A DNA stretch of 64,000 nucleotides from Spirosoma sp. SC4-14 (GTDB lineage Bacteria; Bacteroidota; Bacteroidia; Cytophagales; Spirosomataceae): the NCBI RefSeq assembly GCF_037201965.1, contig NZ_CP147519.1, positions 248,001-312,000 on the forward strand, written 5' to 3'. The notes beneath the pieces were generated by a model. That model was given only the letters and a program-made list of their open reading frames with translations. It did not search any database and was not told the DNA's origin. Within the stretch, counting starts at the first letter, position 1. Each line of letters opens with the position of its first letter. The position numbers and the translations under genes were made by a program. This document shows, one piece after another, positions 1-7,475 of the stretch.

Positions 1-350
1 GCCATGTCGGTCGCCATGGGAATACACCAGCCGCCAGCGGTAAGCAAATGCCGGTTGACTAGCCAGAATAGCCTCGCCGGTAGCAGCATGCCTCCCAGCG
101 CAGCCACCAAGAACAACATGGCCTGCCTGATGCCAGCTCGCCTACCAGTACCTCCTGAAACAGCTAATACGCAGTCCCATACCTTGGGGAAATAACGCGC
201 TATGCCAACGTTGCCATTGGCCAGGGCCAACGCTGATACACGGCTAATCAGCAGCAAAATACCACTGGCGGCTTCGAGTCTGAAAAACTCGGCGAAGGGT
301 TGGATTAGGGGCCTGGACAGGTTTTTCAATAGGCGGCTTCGACTCATCAT
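1..350 (-). pseudogene. nhaA: NhaA-type Na+/H+ antiporter, N-terminal part with internal deletion, cut by window edge
   Basis: Reading leftwards from ATG at 350, one frame stays open to base 1 (about 116 codons). It opens with an NhaA-like start (NLSRPLIQPFAEFFRLEAAS, then GILLLIS) and later shows VAALGGMLLPA and GWCIPMATDMA, the end matching the NhaA helix IV region. The family segment between these, normally carrying a HWINDGLMA and GLEIKRE stretch, is absent. In its place are about 20 residues unlike the family. A different frame at 154-128 encodes EVLVGELAS, which is NhaA sequence. So a deletion of roughly 40-50 codons and a frameshift have occurred, with the frame restored near 128. Loss of helices II-III should abolish transport. 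The family is fairly certain; pseudogene status is inferred, since the rest lies outside the window. Confidence 0.75.
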
Positions 351-493
351 GATTTTAGTGTGCCCGACTGCATGGCCGGATCTGTCGGTATCTCCGGCAG
401 GACAGTCCTGGACCACAGTCAGCTACCTGGCTAAGTTCCTAAAGCACTGGTTGTTGGGTTAATTACCCGTTGCTCCATAGCGCGCATTCATCC

Positions 494-1132
494 CTATTGG
501 AAACGGTGCCAGACCAGGCTCAATCCAATCATCAGTACCAAACCTATTTGTAAGGCCGTCAAGACGTAAATATAATTGGTTTGGGCTCTCGATTCGCCCA
601 GCAGTTCTTCACCGACGCTCAGCTGTAGACTCGCCAGTTCATCAAGCGTTTGGGCCACCTGGCCAAAAGCCGTGCTACCACTACCGGCAAAGAGCGCCTT
701 CCGGGATGCTGGTAAATCAACTAAATTGGTTGTTAGCTCGCCTTCCAGCTGATTATAAACGGTAAGCTGTTGCCGGAGCTGCCTGAGCCGGTCGGCTTCT
801 TTTCTCGTTAATTTGGTTCGTTCAAACTCGGTCAGTAAGGAGTCCGTCCGCCGGTTGAACCGGTCGAGCGTTGAGGCTATCAATTCCGGGTTTGGTTTTT
901 GAGTAGCCAACACGTGTGTTTCCAGCAACAGCCGTTTTCGGTAGACTGTTGCGGTCAGATTGACCAGCATGCCCGTGGGCAGCAGTCGATCTTTGTAGAT
1001 CGATGAGGATGCCTCCTGTATATCCTGGATACGGCGACGACTTAGGAAAACACTGGTCAAAATCAGTCCCAGCAAAGCAATCACCAGCAGGATGGAGCGT
1101 ACCGATGAACGAGTATGGGGTAAATGTGTCAT
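494..1132 (-). CDS. Stand-alone four-helix-bundle (MCP-type 4HB) membrane sensor-like protein
   Basis: A 212-residue protein with a transmembrane segment near residues 12-30, a charged helical extracytoplasmic region of about 150 residues, and a second transmembrane segment near 187-207. The layout is that of the 4HB_MCP ligand-binding module of chemoreceptors and sensor kinases, but no HAMP, kinase or signalling domain follows, so it ends as a bare sensor domain. It is a paralogue of the protein at 4475-5158: both share a Y-x-D-R-L-x-P block, a KRLL[LI]E block and a TKLT block at matching places. Function is unknown; it may act through a partner protein. ATG at 1132 is the first start of the frame. 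Confidence 0.6.
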   Translation of the reverse strand: MTHLPHTRSSVRSILLVIALLGLILTSVFLSRRRIQDIQEASSSIYKDRLLPTGMLVNLTATVYRKRLLLETHVLATQKPNPELIASTLDRFNRRTDSLLTEFERTKLTRKEADRLRQLRQQLTVYNQLEGELTTNLVDLPASRKALFAGSGSTAFGQVAQTLDELASLQLSVGEELLGESRAQTNYIYVLTALQIGLVLMIGLSLVWHRFQ

Positions 1133-1335
1133 ACTGTAAGTGGTTTAATCAATGCACTACCCGTTGGTTACACTGAGTCCTTCGGGTGTTAGACTGGTTA
1201 CAGACCGAAGATCATGTGACAATGAATGATTCCTGTCCAATACTATGCACCGGCCCGCCAGGGACACTGCGTTTTTTATGAATGTAGCAGCATGCTTTTA
1301 CTTGTTCCCCTACCAAGTTAATTTGTAGAGCTAAC

Positions 1336-2043
1336 TCACTTGCTCCCTGCTTTCGATACCGTCTTCATCTGGATTAGGTCAACCCCAAAAGCGAACGCCA
1401 TGGCAAAATAGATATACCCTTTGGGGATTTCGACGTGCAGCCCTTCGGCCACTAACGACATGCCGATAATGAGCAGAAAACACAGGGCCAGAATCTTGAA
1501 CGACGGGTGCCGGGTTATGAATTCACTGATGGGTTTAGCCGCCACCAGCATGATCCCCACCGACACCACGATGGCCGTGTACATCACCCATAGCTGGTTG
1601 ACCATGCCCACGGCCGTGATGATTGAATCCAATGAAAAAACCAGATCCAGAACCAGGACCTGAATCAACAGGTCGCGGAACGAGTTTTTGGTTGTATCAG
1701 GGGCATGGGCATCGTCGCCGAGTTCAGCGTAGTGGTAAATTTCAGCCGTGCTCTTGTAGATCAGAAACAGGCCCCCGCCCAGCAGAATCAGACCTTTCCC
1801 GCTCATGTCGATGCTGGCTACGGTAAACAGCGTCGTGTTAAGCTGCATGATCCAGGCCAGCAGGGTCAGCAGTCCCAGTCGCAAAAACATCGCCAGGCCC
1901 AGGCCCCAGTACCGGAACCGATTCCGCTGGGCGAGGGGCAGTTTACCGGCCAGAATCGAAATGAATATAACGTTGTCGATGCCCAGAATGGTCTCCAGCG
2001 CTATCAGGGTCAATAGGGGAATCAAATGGTTGATACCGTCCAT
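1336..2043 (-). CDS. TerC family integral membrane protein
   Basis: A 235-residue polytopic membrane protein with the TerC family hallmarks: an N-terminal ALETILGIDNVIFISILAGK block (about residues 15-34) and a matching internal block, LDLVFSLDSIITAVGMV (about 132-148). Both carry the conserved acidic residues proposed to bind metal ions within membrane helices. TerC proteins are linked to tellurite resistance and to manganese or other metal export during membrane protein metalation. The C-terminus (about 190-230) reads LIIGMSLVAEGLHVEIPKGY, also typical. A TerB-like gene lies just upstream on the same strand (2132-2485), so the two may be co-transcribed. The family is secure; the transported ion is unknown. 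Confidence 0.9.
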   Translation of the reverse strand: MDGINHLIPLLTLIALETILGIDNVIFISILAGKLPLAQRNRFRYWGLGLAMFLRLGLLTLLAWIMQLNTTLFTVASIDMSGKGLILLGGGLFLIYKSTAEIYHYAELGDDAHAPDTTKNSFRDLLIQVLVLDLVFSLDSIITAVGMVNQLWVMYTAIVVSVGIMLVAAKPISEFITRHPSFKILALCFLLIIGMSLVAEGLHVEIPKGYIYFAMAFAFGVDLIQMKTVSKAGSK

Positions 2044-2131
2044 AAGGCGAATGGAAACAGAATTAGATGAGTGGTAGCATTGACCCTAGTCCGGACGTCT
2101 ATACCGAACCAGGACGAAGGTACGTTTCTGC

Positions 2132-2485
2132 TCATATTCGTTGCAATTCCCGCCAGAACTGCCGAATAAAGGCCCGTTCTTCCCGCGAGATTCCCTCATG
2201 GGCCCGCGCCACCCGCAGCAGAATACGGACAAACCGTTTCTTGGTTTCCTGGCTAATTTCAACCCGCTTGTCGGCCAGTCGGCGCAGGCCAAAGGCGCTG
2301 GCTTCCTCGGCGGGTTCACCCACATTATCCCGCAGGAACATCGCGCAGATGGCCAGATCACTGTAGGGACCCTCAGCTAACAGGTCACAGGCTAGCTTCG
2401 TCTCATCCTGGTGAAGCTGACCGTCCAGTTTACACAGCGCATAAACGATACTGCCTAATCCCATGGCTACATCCGGTGAATACAT
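2132..2485 (-). CDS. TerB-like (tellurite resistance TerB family) small helical protein
   Basis: A 117-residue soluble, all-helical protein. It has the TerB-type repeated pattern of a helix with an acidic metal-binding-like loop (GQLHQDETKLACDLLA near residues 21-36) and a C-terminal repeat of the same kind (AHEGISREERAFIRQFWREL, about 94-113). TerB-type domains are found beside TerC and are thought to sit at the inner membrane face in metal or stress responses. Position 90 nt upstream of the TerC gene on the same strand supports the assignment. The sequence match is by pattern only, so the family call is moderate. ATG at 2485. Confidence 0.55.
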   Translation of the reverse strand: MYSPDVAMGLGSIVYALCKLDGQLHQDETKLACDLLAEGPYSDLAICAMFLRDNVGEPAEEASAFGLRRLADKRVEISQETKKRFVRILLRVARAHEGISREERAFIRQFWRELQRI

Positions 2486-2543
2486 ATCAGTTAAGTTTAT
2501 AGGTTGTTGTCAGAACGGGTTTATGGCTGATGAGGATGCTTCT

Positions 2544-3521
2544 TCAGGCGAACGCCTGAGCGGCCAGGTGATGAAACACGCGCTCGTCCAGGCGGTACCG
2601 GTCGTTGAGCGTCAGGCTGCTGCGGGCCGTAAATAAGGCATAATTAACGGCGTTGTAGAGCAGCCAGCAGGAGGGAGGGGAGTTCAACAGGCGCTCCTCC
2701 AGCCGCAGGCGCTCACGGGCCTGCTTAATCAATTGAACCGGCACAGGCAGTTCACGAAGAACATGCTCGTGAATACCGGCCATATCCGTCTGCTGAAACT
2801 GGTCATATACGGTCGCCGTCAGCGTAACGCCGGTCGTCAGGTGATCGAGAAGCAACTCATGCAATTGCTGCTGAAACAGGGGAATGGTCAGCGCACTTTG
2901 ATGGAGTTTACGAATATCCGGCGTAGACCGTTGCGGGCGGGCGGGAGCTGACGGCGTTTTGGCGGACGGTGTTTTTTGGGGACCCTTTGCCCAGTGGCCC
3001 AGCCAGGTCTGATAGGCAGCCAGATCGGCAAAGGAGTCCGCCCAGCCCAGCAGGCCATTCTGGCAAACGTTCCGGTACACACTGCTGCCCAGGTGGGTCG
3101 ACGGGTCCAGCAGGGCCGTCAGCGACTGACCCTGAATGCTGAATGGCGTCTTGCCATTATAGCTGTTGGTAATGGTCAGACTCCGCTGCAGTTGCTCGGT
3201 TCCGACCGACAGCGATGCGGGCAGAATAATGCTGATGCTGAACTCACCCGTGTTGGTATGTTTAATCAGGAGCTGGTAATCCGGGATCAGCTCGTCGACG
3301 ACTTCCTGAATGGCCCGGTTAGGAATAATGGTGTAGTCGGCACTCTGAATGCCAAATAAGGTTTTTCGCCCCCCCGCCAGTTGGCCCACAATCAGTTTCT
3401 GACGGTCGGTGGCTATAATGTCATAGTCAGGCAACAGATCGCTGAGCAGCAGCGGCTCTACGGGAAAACAAATATCCTCCCAGCTAGTCGATAGTTCCGG
3501 TTGTGCACTAATATAGGTCAT
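2544..3521 (-). CDS. DUF932-like plasmid/phage-type protein
   Basis: A 325-residue soluble protein with no signal peptide or membrane segment. The N-terminal half (about 1-150) is beta-rich, and a Pro/Ala/Ser/Thr linker follows near 180-200. The C-terminal part is helical and carries LLYNAVNYALFTARSSLTLN followed by a basic, dimer-like tail. This resembles the end of DUF932 (TIGR03299-type) proteins, where an LYNA(V/A)T-type block precedes the C-terminus. DUF932 proteins are common on plasmids, phages and integrative elements; their role is unknown. The call is by pattern. If right, it suggests this left region has mobile ancestry. ATG at 3521 lies right at the divergent promoter region. Confidence 0.45.
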   Translation of the reverse strand: MTYISAQPELSTSWEDICFPVEPLLLSDLLPDYDIIATDRQKLIVGQLAGGRKTLFGIQSADYTIIPNRAIQEVVDELIPDYQLLIKHTNTGEFSISIILPASLSVGTEQLQRSLTITNSYNGKTPFSIQGQSLTALLDPSTHLGSSVYRNVCQNGLLGWADSFADLAAYQTWLGHWAKGPQKTPSAKTPSAPARPQRSTPDIRKLHQSALTIPLFQQQLHELLLDHLTTGVTLTATVYDQFQQTDMAGIHEHVLRELPVPVQLIKQARERLRLEERLLNSPPSCWLLYNAVNYALFTARSSLTLNDRYRLDERVFHHLAAQAFA

Positions 3522-3528
3522 ATATTTG
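3501..3528 (+). promoter_or_regulatory. Candidate Bacteroidota-type promoter
   Basis: TTG at 3501-3503 and TATATTTG at 3521-3528, separated by 17 nt, fit the TTG / TAnnTTTG pattern of Bacteroidota housekeeping promoters. The site reads rightwards towards the small ORF at 3591 and overlaps the first codons of the divergent DUF932-like gene. It is a pattern match only. Confidence 0.4.
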
Positions 3529-3546
3529 CATTTGTATTTTTACAGT

Positions 3547-3558
3547 TGTAAATTTACA
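3547..3558. promoter_or_regulatory. 12-bp perfect palindrome in divergent intergenic region
   Basis: TGTAAATTTACA is a perfect 12-bp palindrome between the divergent starts at 3521 (minus) and 3591 (plus), just downstream of the candidate plus-strand -7 box. Its place and symmetry suit an operator for a dimeric regulator such as the small XRE protein at 5724-5978. That link is a guess. Confidence 0.3.
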
Positions 3559-3590
3559 GCAAGAAAACAAGAAATCAAAATACGAATGTC

Positions 3591-3764
3591 ATGGAAAGGC
3601 TCATACGACGAGTTCCCCACGTCAACAAACTGCTGGTCGTCAGTTTACTGGCCGGCCTTGGGGTCGCCATACGTTATACGTACGGGTTATTTAAGCCAGG
3701 TCAGAAGGCATCAATACCGCTTAGGCAGCGTAGCGATTACCTGACCGAGTGGCTGGGCATCTAA
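3591..3764 (+). CDS. Small putative membrane protein (57 aa)
   Basis: From ATG at 3591 a 57-codon frame encodes a short peptide with a basic N-terminus (MERLIRRVPHVNK), one hydrophobic stretch (LLVVSLLAGLGVAI, about residues 14-27) and a polar C-terminus ending in YLTEWLGI. This is the shape of a single-pass small membrane protein. A TTG / TAnnTTTG promoter lies 62 nt upstream and a hairpin with a T-run about 60 nt downstream, so the unit is self-contained. I do not recognise the family. It could be a chance ORF. Confidence 0.4.
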   Translation: MERLIRRVPHVNKLLVVSLLAGLGVAIRYTYGLFKPGQKASIPLRQRSDYLTEWLGI

Positions 3765-3823
3765 TCAAATTAGACGAACCCAGTCTGGCATTGGCCAACG
3801 GACAACTGTCGGTAAGGGGACTA

Positions 3824-3844
3824 AGCCCTTTTTTGCGCCCGACA
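3824..3844 (+). terminator. Candidate intrinsic terminator
   Basis: AAGGG at 3824-3828 pairs with CCCTT at 3836-3840 across a 7-nt loop and runs into a T-tract ending at 3844. The stem is short, so strength is uncertain. It would end the transcript of the small gene at 3591-3764. Confidence 0.45.
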
Positions 3845-3882
3845 ACACTATGTTCAGTAAGTACGACTAATCAAGAAAAACT

Positions 3883-4164
3883 ATGCAAACCCATCCAATT
3901 GAACCGTTGAAGGGGCAGATGCCCACTTATCGCTGGCTGCCGGTAATTTATCTGCTCTTCTTTGGCGGGGTGTTGCTGATCTGTCTGTGGGCGGAGGTGA
4001 ACCGGCGGCAACAGCTACCTACCGTGCAGCCTACCTGCTTTGGCGTTGGGCACAACCTGCCCATCCAGTCCGCCCCTAAACGAACTTGGTTCGGGGCTAT
4101 TAAAAAGCCTGTGTTTAGGCTCCGTGATCACATCCCGGCAGAAAAACTAACCTTGTATGGATAA
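3883..4164 (+). CDS. Small single-pass membrane protein, unknown function
   Basis: A 93-residue frame starting at ATG 3883, placed after an A-rich leader typical of Bacteroidota starts. It has one clear hydrophobic segment (WLPVIYLLFFGGVLLICLW, about residues 18-36), then a basic tail with several Pro and Lys residues. The order Pro-rich N-terminus, TM segment, basic C-terminus looks like a real small membrane protein. No family is recognised. It heads a run of plus-strand small genes (3883, 4212, 4475) that may be co-transcribed. Confidence 0.45.
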   Translation: MQTHPIEPLKGQMPTYRWLPVIYLLFFGGVLLICLWAEVNRRQQLPTVQPTCFGVGHNLPIQSAPKRTWFGAIKKPVFRLRDHIPAEKLTLYG

Positions 4165-4211
4165 GCCGCTGTTCCGGCCAGCTATCTATAACCCCTTAAC
4201 TCGTTAACACT

Positions 4212-4394
4212 ATGTCCTGGTTTGAGTATAGTCAACTGGTGCTAAAAAAAGTAAGCTTTGATAAAGCACTCTTCCGCAAGGAACTCCGCAAGTTACTCCA
4301 CTATCTGTCGGTTGGGGAACGCATTCAACTGCTGCAATGGTGTCGGCGGCAAAAGCCCTGGCATCAACCTGAAGCCGCGCTTGTGTCGGGGTAA
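4212..4394 (+). CDS. Small conserved-looking protein, unknown function
   Basis: A 60-residue protein from ATG at 4212. It begins SWFEYSQLVLKKVSFDKALF and continues with a Lys/Arg-rich amphipathic helix (RKELRKLLHYL) and a QLLQWCRRQ block. The even spread of charged and aromatic residues, without low-complexity sequence, suggests a real gene rather than a chance frame. It lies 47 nt after the 3883 ORF and 80 nt before the 4HB gene at 4475. No domain is recognised. Confidence 0.55.
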   Translation: MSWFEYSQLVLKKVSFDKALFRKELRKLLHYLSVGERIQLLQWCRRQKPWHQPEAALVSG

Positions 4395-4474
4395 AAACGC
4401 GGGCCATACCAGTACCCAGTCGACCCATCGCTGGCCGTGAATAAACTGTAGTGTAATTTTTCTCCCTGAATCCC

Positions 4475-5158
4475 ATGAAATGGTCGTTCGCCCTCCAACA
4501 AAAACTCAAAGTGGCCGGGCTGTTGCTGAGCCTGATGCTGGTCATTTTATATACGGCAACCAGCCTGAAAAATGACGTGCAGGACATGGAACAAACGGTG
4601 GTCGCCCTCTACGCCGACCGGTTGCAGCCGGCCATCGAATTGGTTCATATCAACGAAAGTATCCACGCCAAACGACTGCTGATCGAACATCAGTTCGTCA
4701 ATGGAGTGCCTGTTTCACCCGCGGCACTAGCTGGGCAACTGGGGCACTATAACCAGCGAATAAACGAGCGGATCAGGCAATACAAAAAAACAAAACTGAC
4801 GGCCAGCGAGACACGCTGGCTGAATGCATTCCACAAGAAATTCAAGCAGGGGCAAGACCTGGAGAAGTCTATACAGGCCTTGCTAATTGTCGAACAGCCG
4901 TCCCAAGCCCGTCAGGTTTTTTATGGCCCAGGGGCACTGGTCTTCAAACACAGTGTTCAGGCACTCCATGAACTGGCTCAGATCCAAGCCGAGACAGGCC
5001 AACAATCGGTGAAGGACGCACATCGGATGGCCGCAGGCGGATCGCTGAACGTGACCCTGTTAACAGCCCTTTCACTCCTGGTGGGTCTGGTGATTCTGGG
5101 CCTAATTCACAACGCGCGGTTAGTAGGCCAGTCCGCCCCGCCGTTTCATCTCAACTAA
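4475..5158 (+). CDS. Stand-alone four-helix-bundle (MCP-type 4HB) membrane sensor-like protein, second copy
   Basis: A 227-residue protein with a transmembrane helix at about 14-29, an extracytoplasmic helical bundle (about 30-185) and a second transmembrane helix at about 191-212, ending in a short cytoplasmic tail. It is paralogous to the minus-strand protein at 494-1132, sharing LYADRLQP, AKRLLIE, KKTKLT and a final HELAQIQ block at matching places. No output domain follows. The two copies bracket the TerC/TerB-like/DUF932-like genes on opposite strands. A sensor or accessory role for an unlinked partner is possible but not shown. Confidence 0.6.
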   Translation: MKWSFALQQKLKVAGLLLSLMLVILYTATSLKNDVQDMEQTVVALYADRLQPAIELVHINESIHAKRLLIEHQFVNGVPVSPAALAGQLGHYNQRINERIRQYKKTKLTASETRWLNAFHKKFKQGQDLEKSIQALLIVEQPSQARQVFYGPGALVFKHSVQALHELAQIQAETGQQSVKDAHRMAAGGSLNVTLLTALSLLVGLVILGLIHNARLVGQSAPPFHLN

Positions 5159-5242
5159 GGAATTGCTTTTTAGTGGCTTTGGGGCTGAGCAAAGCATCTC
5201 TAGAGGAGCATATTAACCGTATTTACCATCAAAAACCAACGA

Positions 5243-5656
5243 ATGATGACAAATAGAATCATTAGTAAGCTGGACTATCAGCGCCTGAAAAAACGGATCG
5301 AGCAAGCTAAAATCAATGCCCGGGTATCCCCTACGCAGCTCATGAAACTGGTGCGGGGTGTGGACGGCGCAACCCTATTGGACCCGGTGAAGATACCCTC
5401 GGATGTGGTCACCATGAATTCGGTAGTAAGTCTGGAATATATAGATATGGATAAGCATCTGGATATTTGCTTAGTGTACCCCGAAGAGGCGGATGGCGCA
5501 CACAACCGAATTTCCATTTTTGCCCCCTTGGCCACGGCCCTGCTGGGCTGTCAGCGGGGAACGGTGGCCAATCTGACTACCCCATTTGGTTCCATAAACA
5601 TTCGAATCAACCAGATTCTCTATCAGCCCGAAGCCGCTGGTGACTTCTCACGCTAA
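5243..5656 (+). CDS. GreA/GreB-family protein of the Rnk (nucleoside diphosphate kinase regulator) type
   Basis: A 137-residue protein with a short helical N-terminus (about 1-50), much shorter than the GreA coiled coil, and a C-terminal FKBP-like GreA/GreB domain (about 50-130). The C-terminal domain shows VVTMNSVVSLEY, then ISIFAPLATALLGCQRG and a closing TPFGSINIRINQILYQPE strand pair. This pattern is typical of Rnk-type proteins, which bind RNA polymerase or affect nucleotide metabolism without cleaving transcripts. Two ATGs (5243, 5246) are possible starts. The family is confident; the exact role is not. Confidence 0.75.
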   Translation: MMTNRIISKLDYQRLKKRIEQAKINARVSPTQLMKLVRGVDGATLLDPVKIPSDVVTMNSVVSLEYIDMDKHLDICLVYPEEADGAHNRISIFAPLATALLGCQRGTVANLTTPFGSINIRINQILYQPEAAGDFSR

Positions 5657-5723
5657 TCATCAGCCCGATTAAGGTAGCCATTCATTCGTTTTAGTACGCC
5701 CGATTTTTGGAAAACAGCCCGGT

Positions 5724-5978
5724 ATGGTTCAAGCAAGCTATGTGATTTTAAACGAAGTAGATGAAGAGACTAGCCTGGAACAAATCGGTAATCTGATTGG
5801 GGACATCCGGTTACAGGCTGATTTGACCCAGCAGGAGCTGGCTCAAAAGCTAGGCGTGGGCGTTTCTACCGTGCATAAATACGAAACAAACGGTCAGAAA
5901 ATACCCCTGCACACACTCGCTAAAATTGCCCACCTATGCCAAGTCGATTTAATTGTAGGCTTTCAGACAAAGCCCTAG
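5724..5978 (+). CDS. Small XRE-family (Cro/C1-type HTH) transcriptional regulator
   Basis: An 84-residue protein that is almost entirely one helix-turn-helix domain. It reads IRLQADLTQQELAQKLGVGV then STVHKYETNGQKIPLHTLAKIAHL (about residues 29-72), with the LTQxELAxxLGV first helix pair and the STVxKxE recognition helix seen in XRE proteins. The first 28 residues are acidic. It follows the Rnk-like gene by 67 nt on the same strand and is followed by a 10-bp stem hairpin at 6024-6048. Its target is unknown; it could be an antitoxin-type or element regulator, but no toxin gene is adjacent. Confidence 0.8.
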   Translation: MVQASYVILNEVDEETSLEQIGNLIGDIRLQADLTQQELAQKLGVGVSTVHKYETNGQKIPLHTLAKIAHLCQVDLIVGFQTKP

Positions 5979-6023
5979 TGAGAGTTCATCTGCCCCCTTT
6001 TCTCATGATGGTGTCGGTTAACG

Positions 6024-6048
6024 CTCAGGCTACGACCTGTAGCCTGAG
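6024..6048 (+). terminator. Stable hairpin after XRE gene, possible terminator
   Basis: CTCAGGCTAC (6024-6033) and GTAGCCTGAG (6039-6048) form a perfect 10-bp stem with a 5-nt loop. Only AAATTT follows, so the U-tract is weak. It may stop transcription from the Rnk/XRE unit or protect the 3' end. Confidence 0.45.
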
Positions 6049-6291
6049 AAATTTGGTGGGCTTTTGTGTGGTGCCACCGGGATCAATCCCTACCGGATGA
6101 ATCAAAAAGGTTCCATTCATCCACCGATGGTCAAATTAGTCAGCTCTGTGCTAGGTAAAAATACCGACTTTACGTTCCACATGGTTTACGAAGTAGGACA
6201 GCGGGTTAATCACTCAGGAAGCGATTATAAGCCAAATTTATGCGAATTGATACCTACTCAAAAGCTTGACAAGTCGCCTAAAGGGCAGTAT

Positions 6292-6317
6292 ACACGCTTT
6301 TCTTGAGAAAAGTGTGT
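6292..6317. promoter_or_regulatory. Near-perfect 12-bp inverted repeat upstream of universal stress protein
   Basis: ACACGCTTTTCT (6292-6303), a TG centre, then AGAAAAGTGTGT (6306-6317) match in 11 of 12 pairs. With only a 2-nt centre it suits a protein-binding operator better than a terminator. It lies about 117 nt before the start at 6434. Confidence 0.35.
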
Positions 6318-6433
6318 CGTGAATCGACGGTGGATGCAGCCTATATTGGCTCGATGAATAGCCCCCGAGAAGGGTAGGTTTTACGAAGAAGACATACAGT
6401 CATTGGGTTTATCAATAAAGGGAGAGAATCGAT

Positions 6434-7297
6434 ATGAAAACTATTTTGTTAGCCACCAATTTGCGGGAGCAAACTACGGCAGTATTCGATTGGGCACGCC
6501 TGTTTGCTCACCAGTATTCTTCATCGTTCCTCTTATTGCATGTACAACAGACTCCGATAAACGTGATGAGCCAGTCGTCGGATTCGGACCCCGTAGACCT
6601 AAACACATCGATGGATGTGGTGGTCGAAGCGGCCTATCCAGCCAAACTCCGCCAACTAGCTACCCAATTTGGGCGGGAAGGCATTGGCTGCCGGGTTCTT
6701 TTGCGGCAGGGTAATGCAACCGAGGTCATACTGGCCACGGCCCAACAACAAGCCGTTGACTTGATCCTGATGGGGCATGATCCCCTGGCTAGTATCTATC
6801 AGCAATTGTTGACGGGCAGTGTCGCCCTCAGCATTGCCCGGCGGTCACGGTGTCCAGTCCTGATCGCACCCACTGATGATCTGGAGATGGTATCAGGACG
6901 GGTTTATCCGCGAACGATTGTCTACACCACATCGTTGGCGTTTGATCAGCCGAAGCCCTTCATTCAGGTTGTTGAGATGGCCCATCGGTTTGAGTCCAGG
7001 CTACGTCTACTTCATATACAGACGGATAATCAATCCAATAAAACCAGTGCCGATAAACGAATCGCTCATTTTCAGCAGCTTATGGGTGATAACCCAGTTG
7101 AAGTGGATCGGGTTAATGCCCCGACCGTAGTTAGCGGAATCGACTGGTATCTTTCCACAAATCCGGCCGATTTACTGGTGATGACCACCCATGAACGCGA
7201 TTTTATATCGGGACTGCTGAACCCTAGTCTGACAGGCCGAATGATTAGTCGATCGACAATCCCTATCCTGGTTTATCACCTAAAAGCTGACGCTTAA
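6434..7297 (+). CDS. Tandem universal stress protein (UspA family)
   Basis: A 287-residue cytoplasmic protein made of two UspA domains. The first (about 1-143) starts MKTILLATNLREQTTAVFDW and ends with GSVALSIARRSRCPVLIAP, the usual nucleotide-loop and closing strand. The second (about 153-286) starts RTIVYTTSLAFDQPKPF and ends GRMISRSTIPILVYHL. The first domain keeps only part of the ATP-binding G-x2-G-x9-G(S/T) pattern (GHDP then GSV), so nucleotide binding is uncertain. Tandem Usp proteins of this size are common in Bacteroidota under stress or oxygen limitation. A GGGAGA lies close upstream of the ATG. It fits the stress flavour of this block. Confidence 0.9.
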   Translation: MKTILLATNLREQTTAVFDWARLFAHQYSSSFLLLHVQQTPINVMSQSSDSDPVDLNTSMDVVVEAAYPAKLRQLATQFGREGIGCRVLLRQGNATEVILATAQQQAVDLILMGHDPLASIYQQLLTGSVALSIARRSRCPVLIAPTDDLEMVSGRVYPRTIVYTTSLAFDQPKPFIQVVEMAHRFESRLRLLHIQTDNQSNKTSADKRIAHFQQLMGDNPVEVDRVNAPTVVSGIDWYLSTNPADLLVMTTHERDFISGLLNPSLTGRMISRSTIPILVYHLKADA

Positions 7298-7475
7298 TGC
7301 GTTCCCTCAAAACAAACTCGTTAGCCATTTCCTTGACAGCTGTTGCTGATCGCCAGGCTGCCGATTAAACGTTCCTTTGGTTTTCGATGACTTGCCGGAA
7401 AAAGAGTTAAACGTCCTTTTACTTCCTGAGAGATTTTAATCCCCAGCAGGGTTACTTTTCAAGTAGAACATCCAA

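Larger units (their letters stand above)
5979..6433. other. Intergenic region with two hairpins/dyads
   Basis: This 455-nt gap holds no ORF I trust; the longest one (6064-6306) has no recognisable domain and begins at TTG. It contains a 10-bp stem hairpin (6024-6048) just after the XRE gene and a 12-bp near-perfect dyad (6292-6317) about 117 nt upstream of the universal stress protein. A purine-rich GGGAGA lies about 11 nt before the ATG at 6434. Confidence 0.5.

Noticed and set aside
4..462. Two short plus-strand frames (4-195 and 202-462)
   Set aside because: They are antisense to the NhaA-like frame on the minus strand, which has clear family motifs.
6064..6306. 80-codon frame before the universal stress protein
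   Set aside because: Starts at TTG, has no recognisable domain, and overlaps the dyad at 6292.
7371..7440. Short frame reading NVPLVFDDLPEKELNVLLLP then stop
   Set aside because: It looks like the tail of a small antitoxin-type protein, but has no start codon and only about 27 codons after an upstream stop; too little to call.
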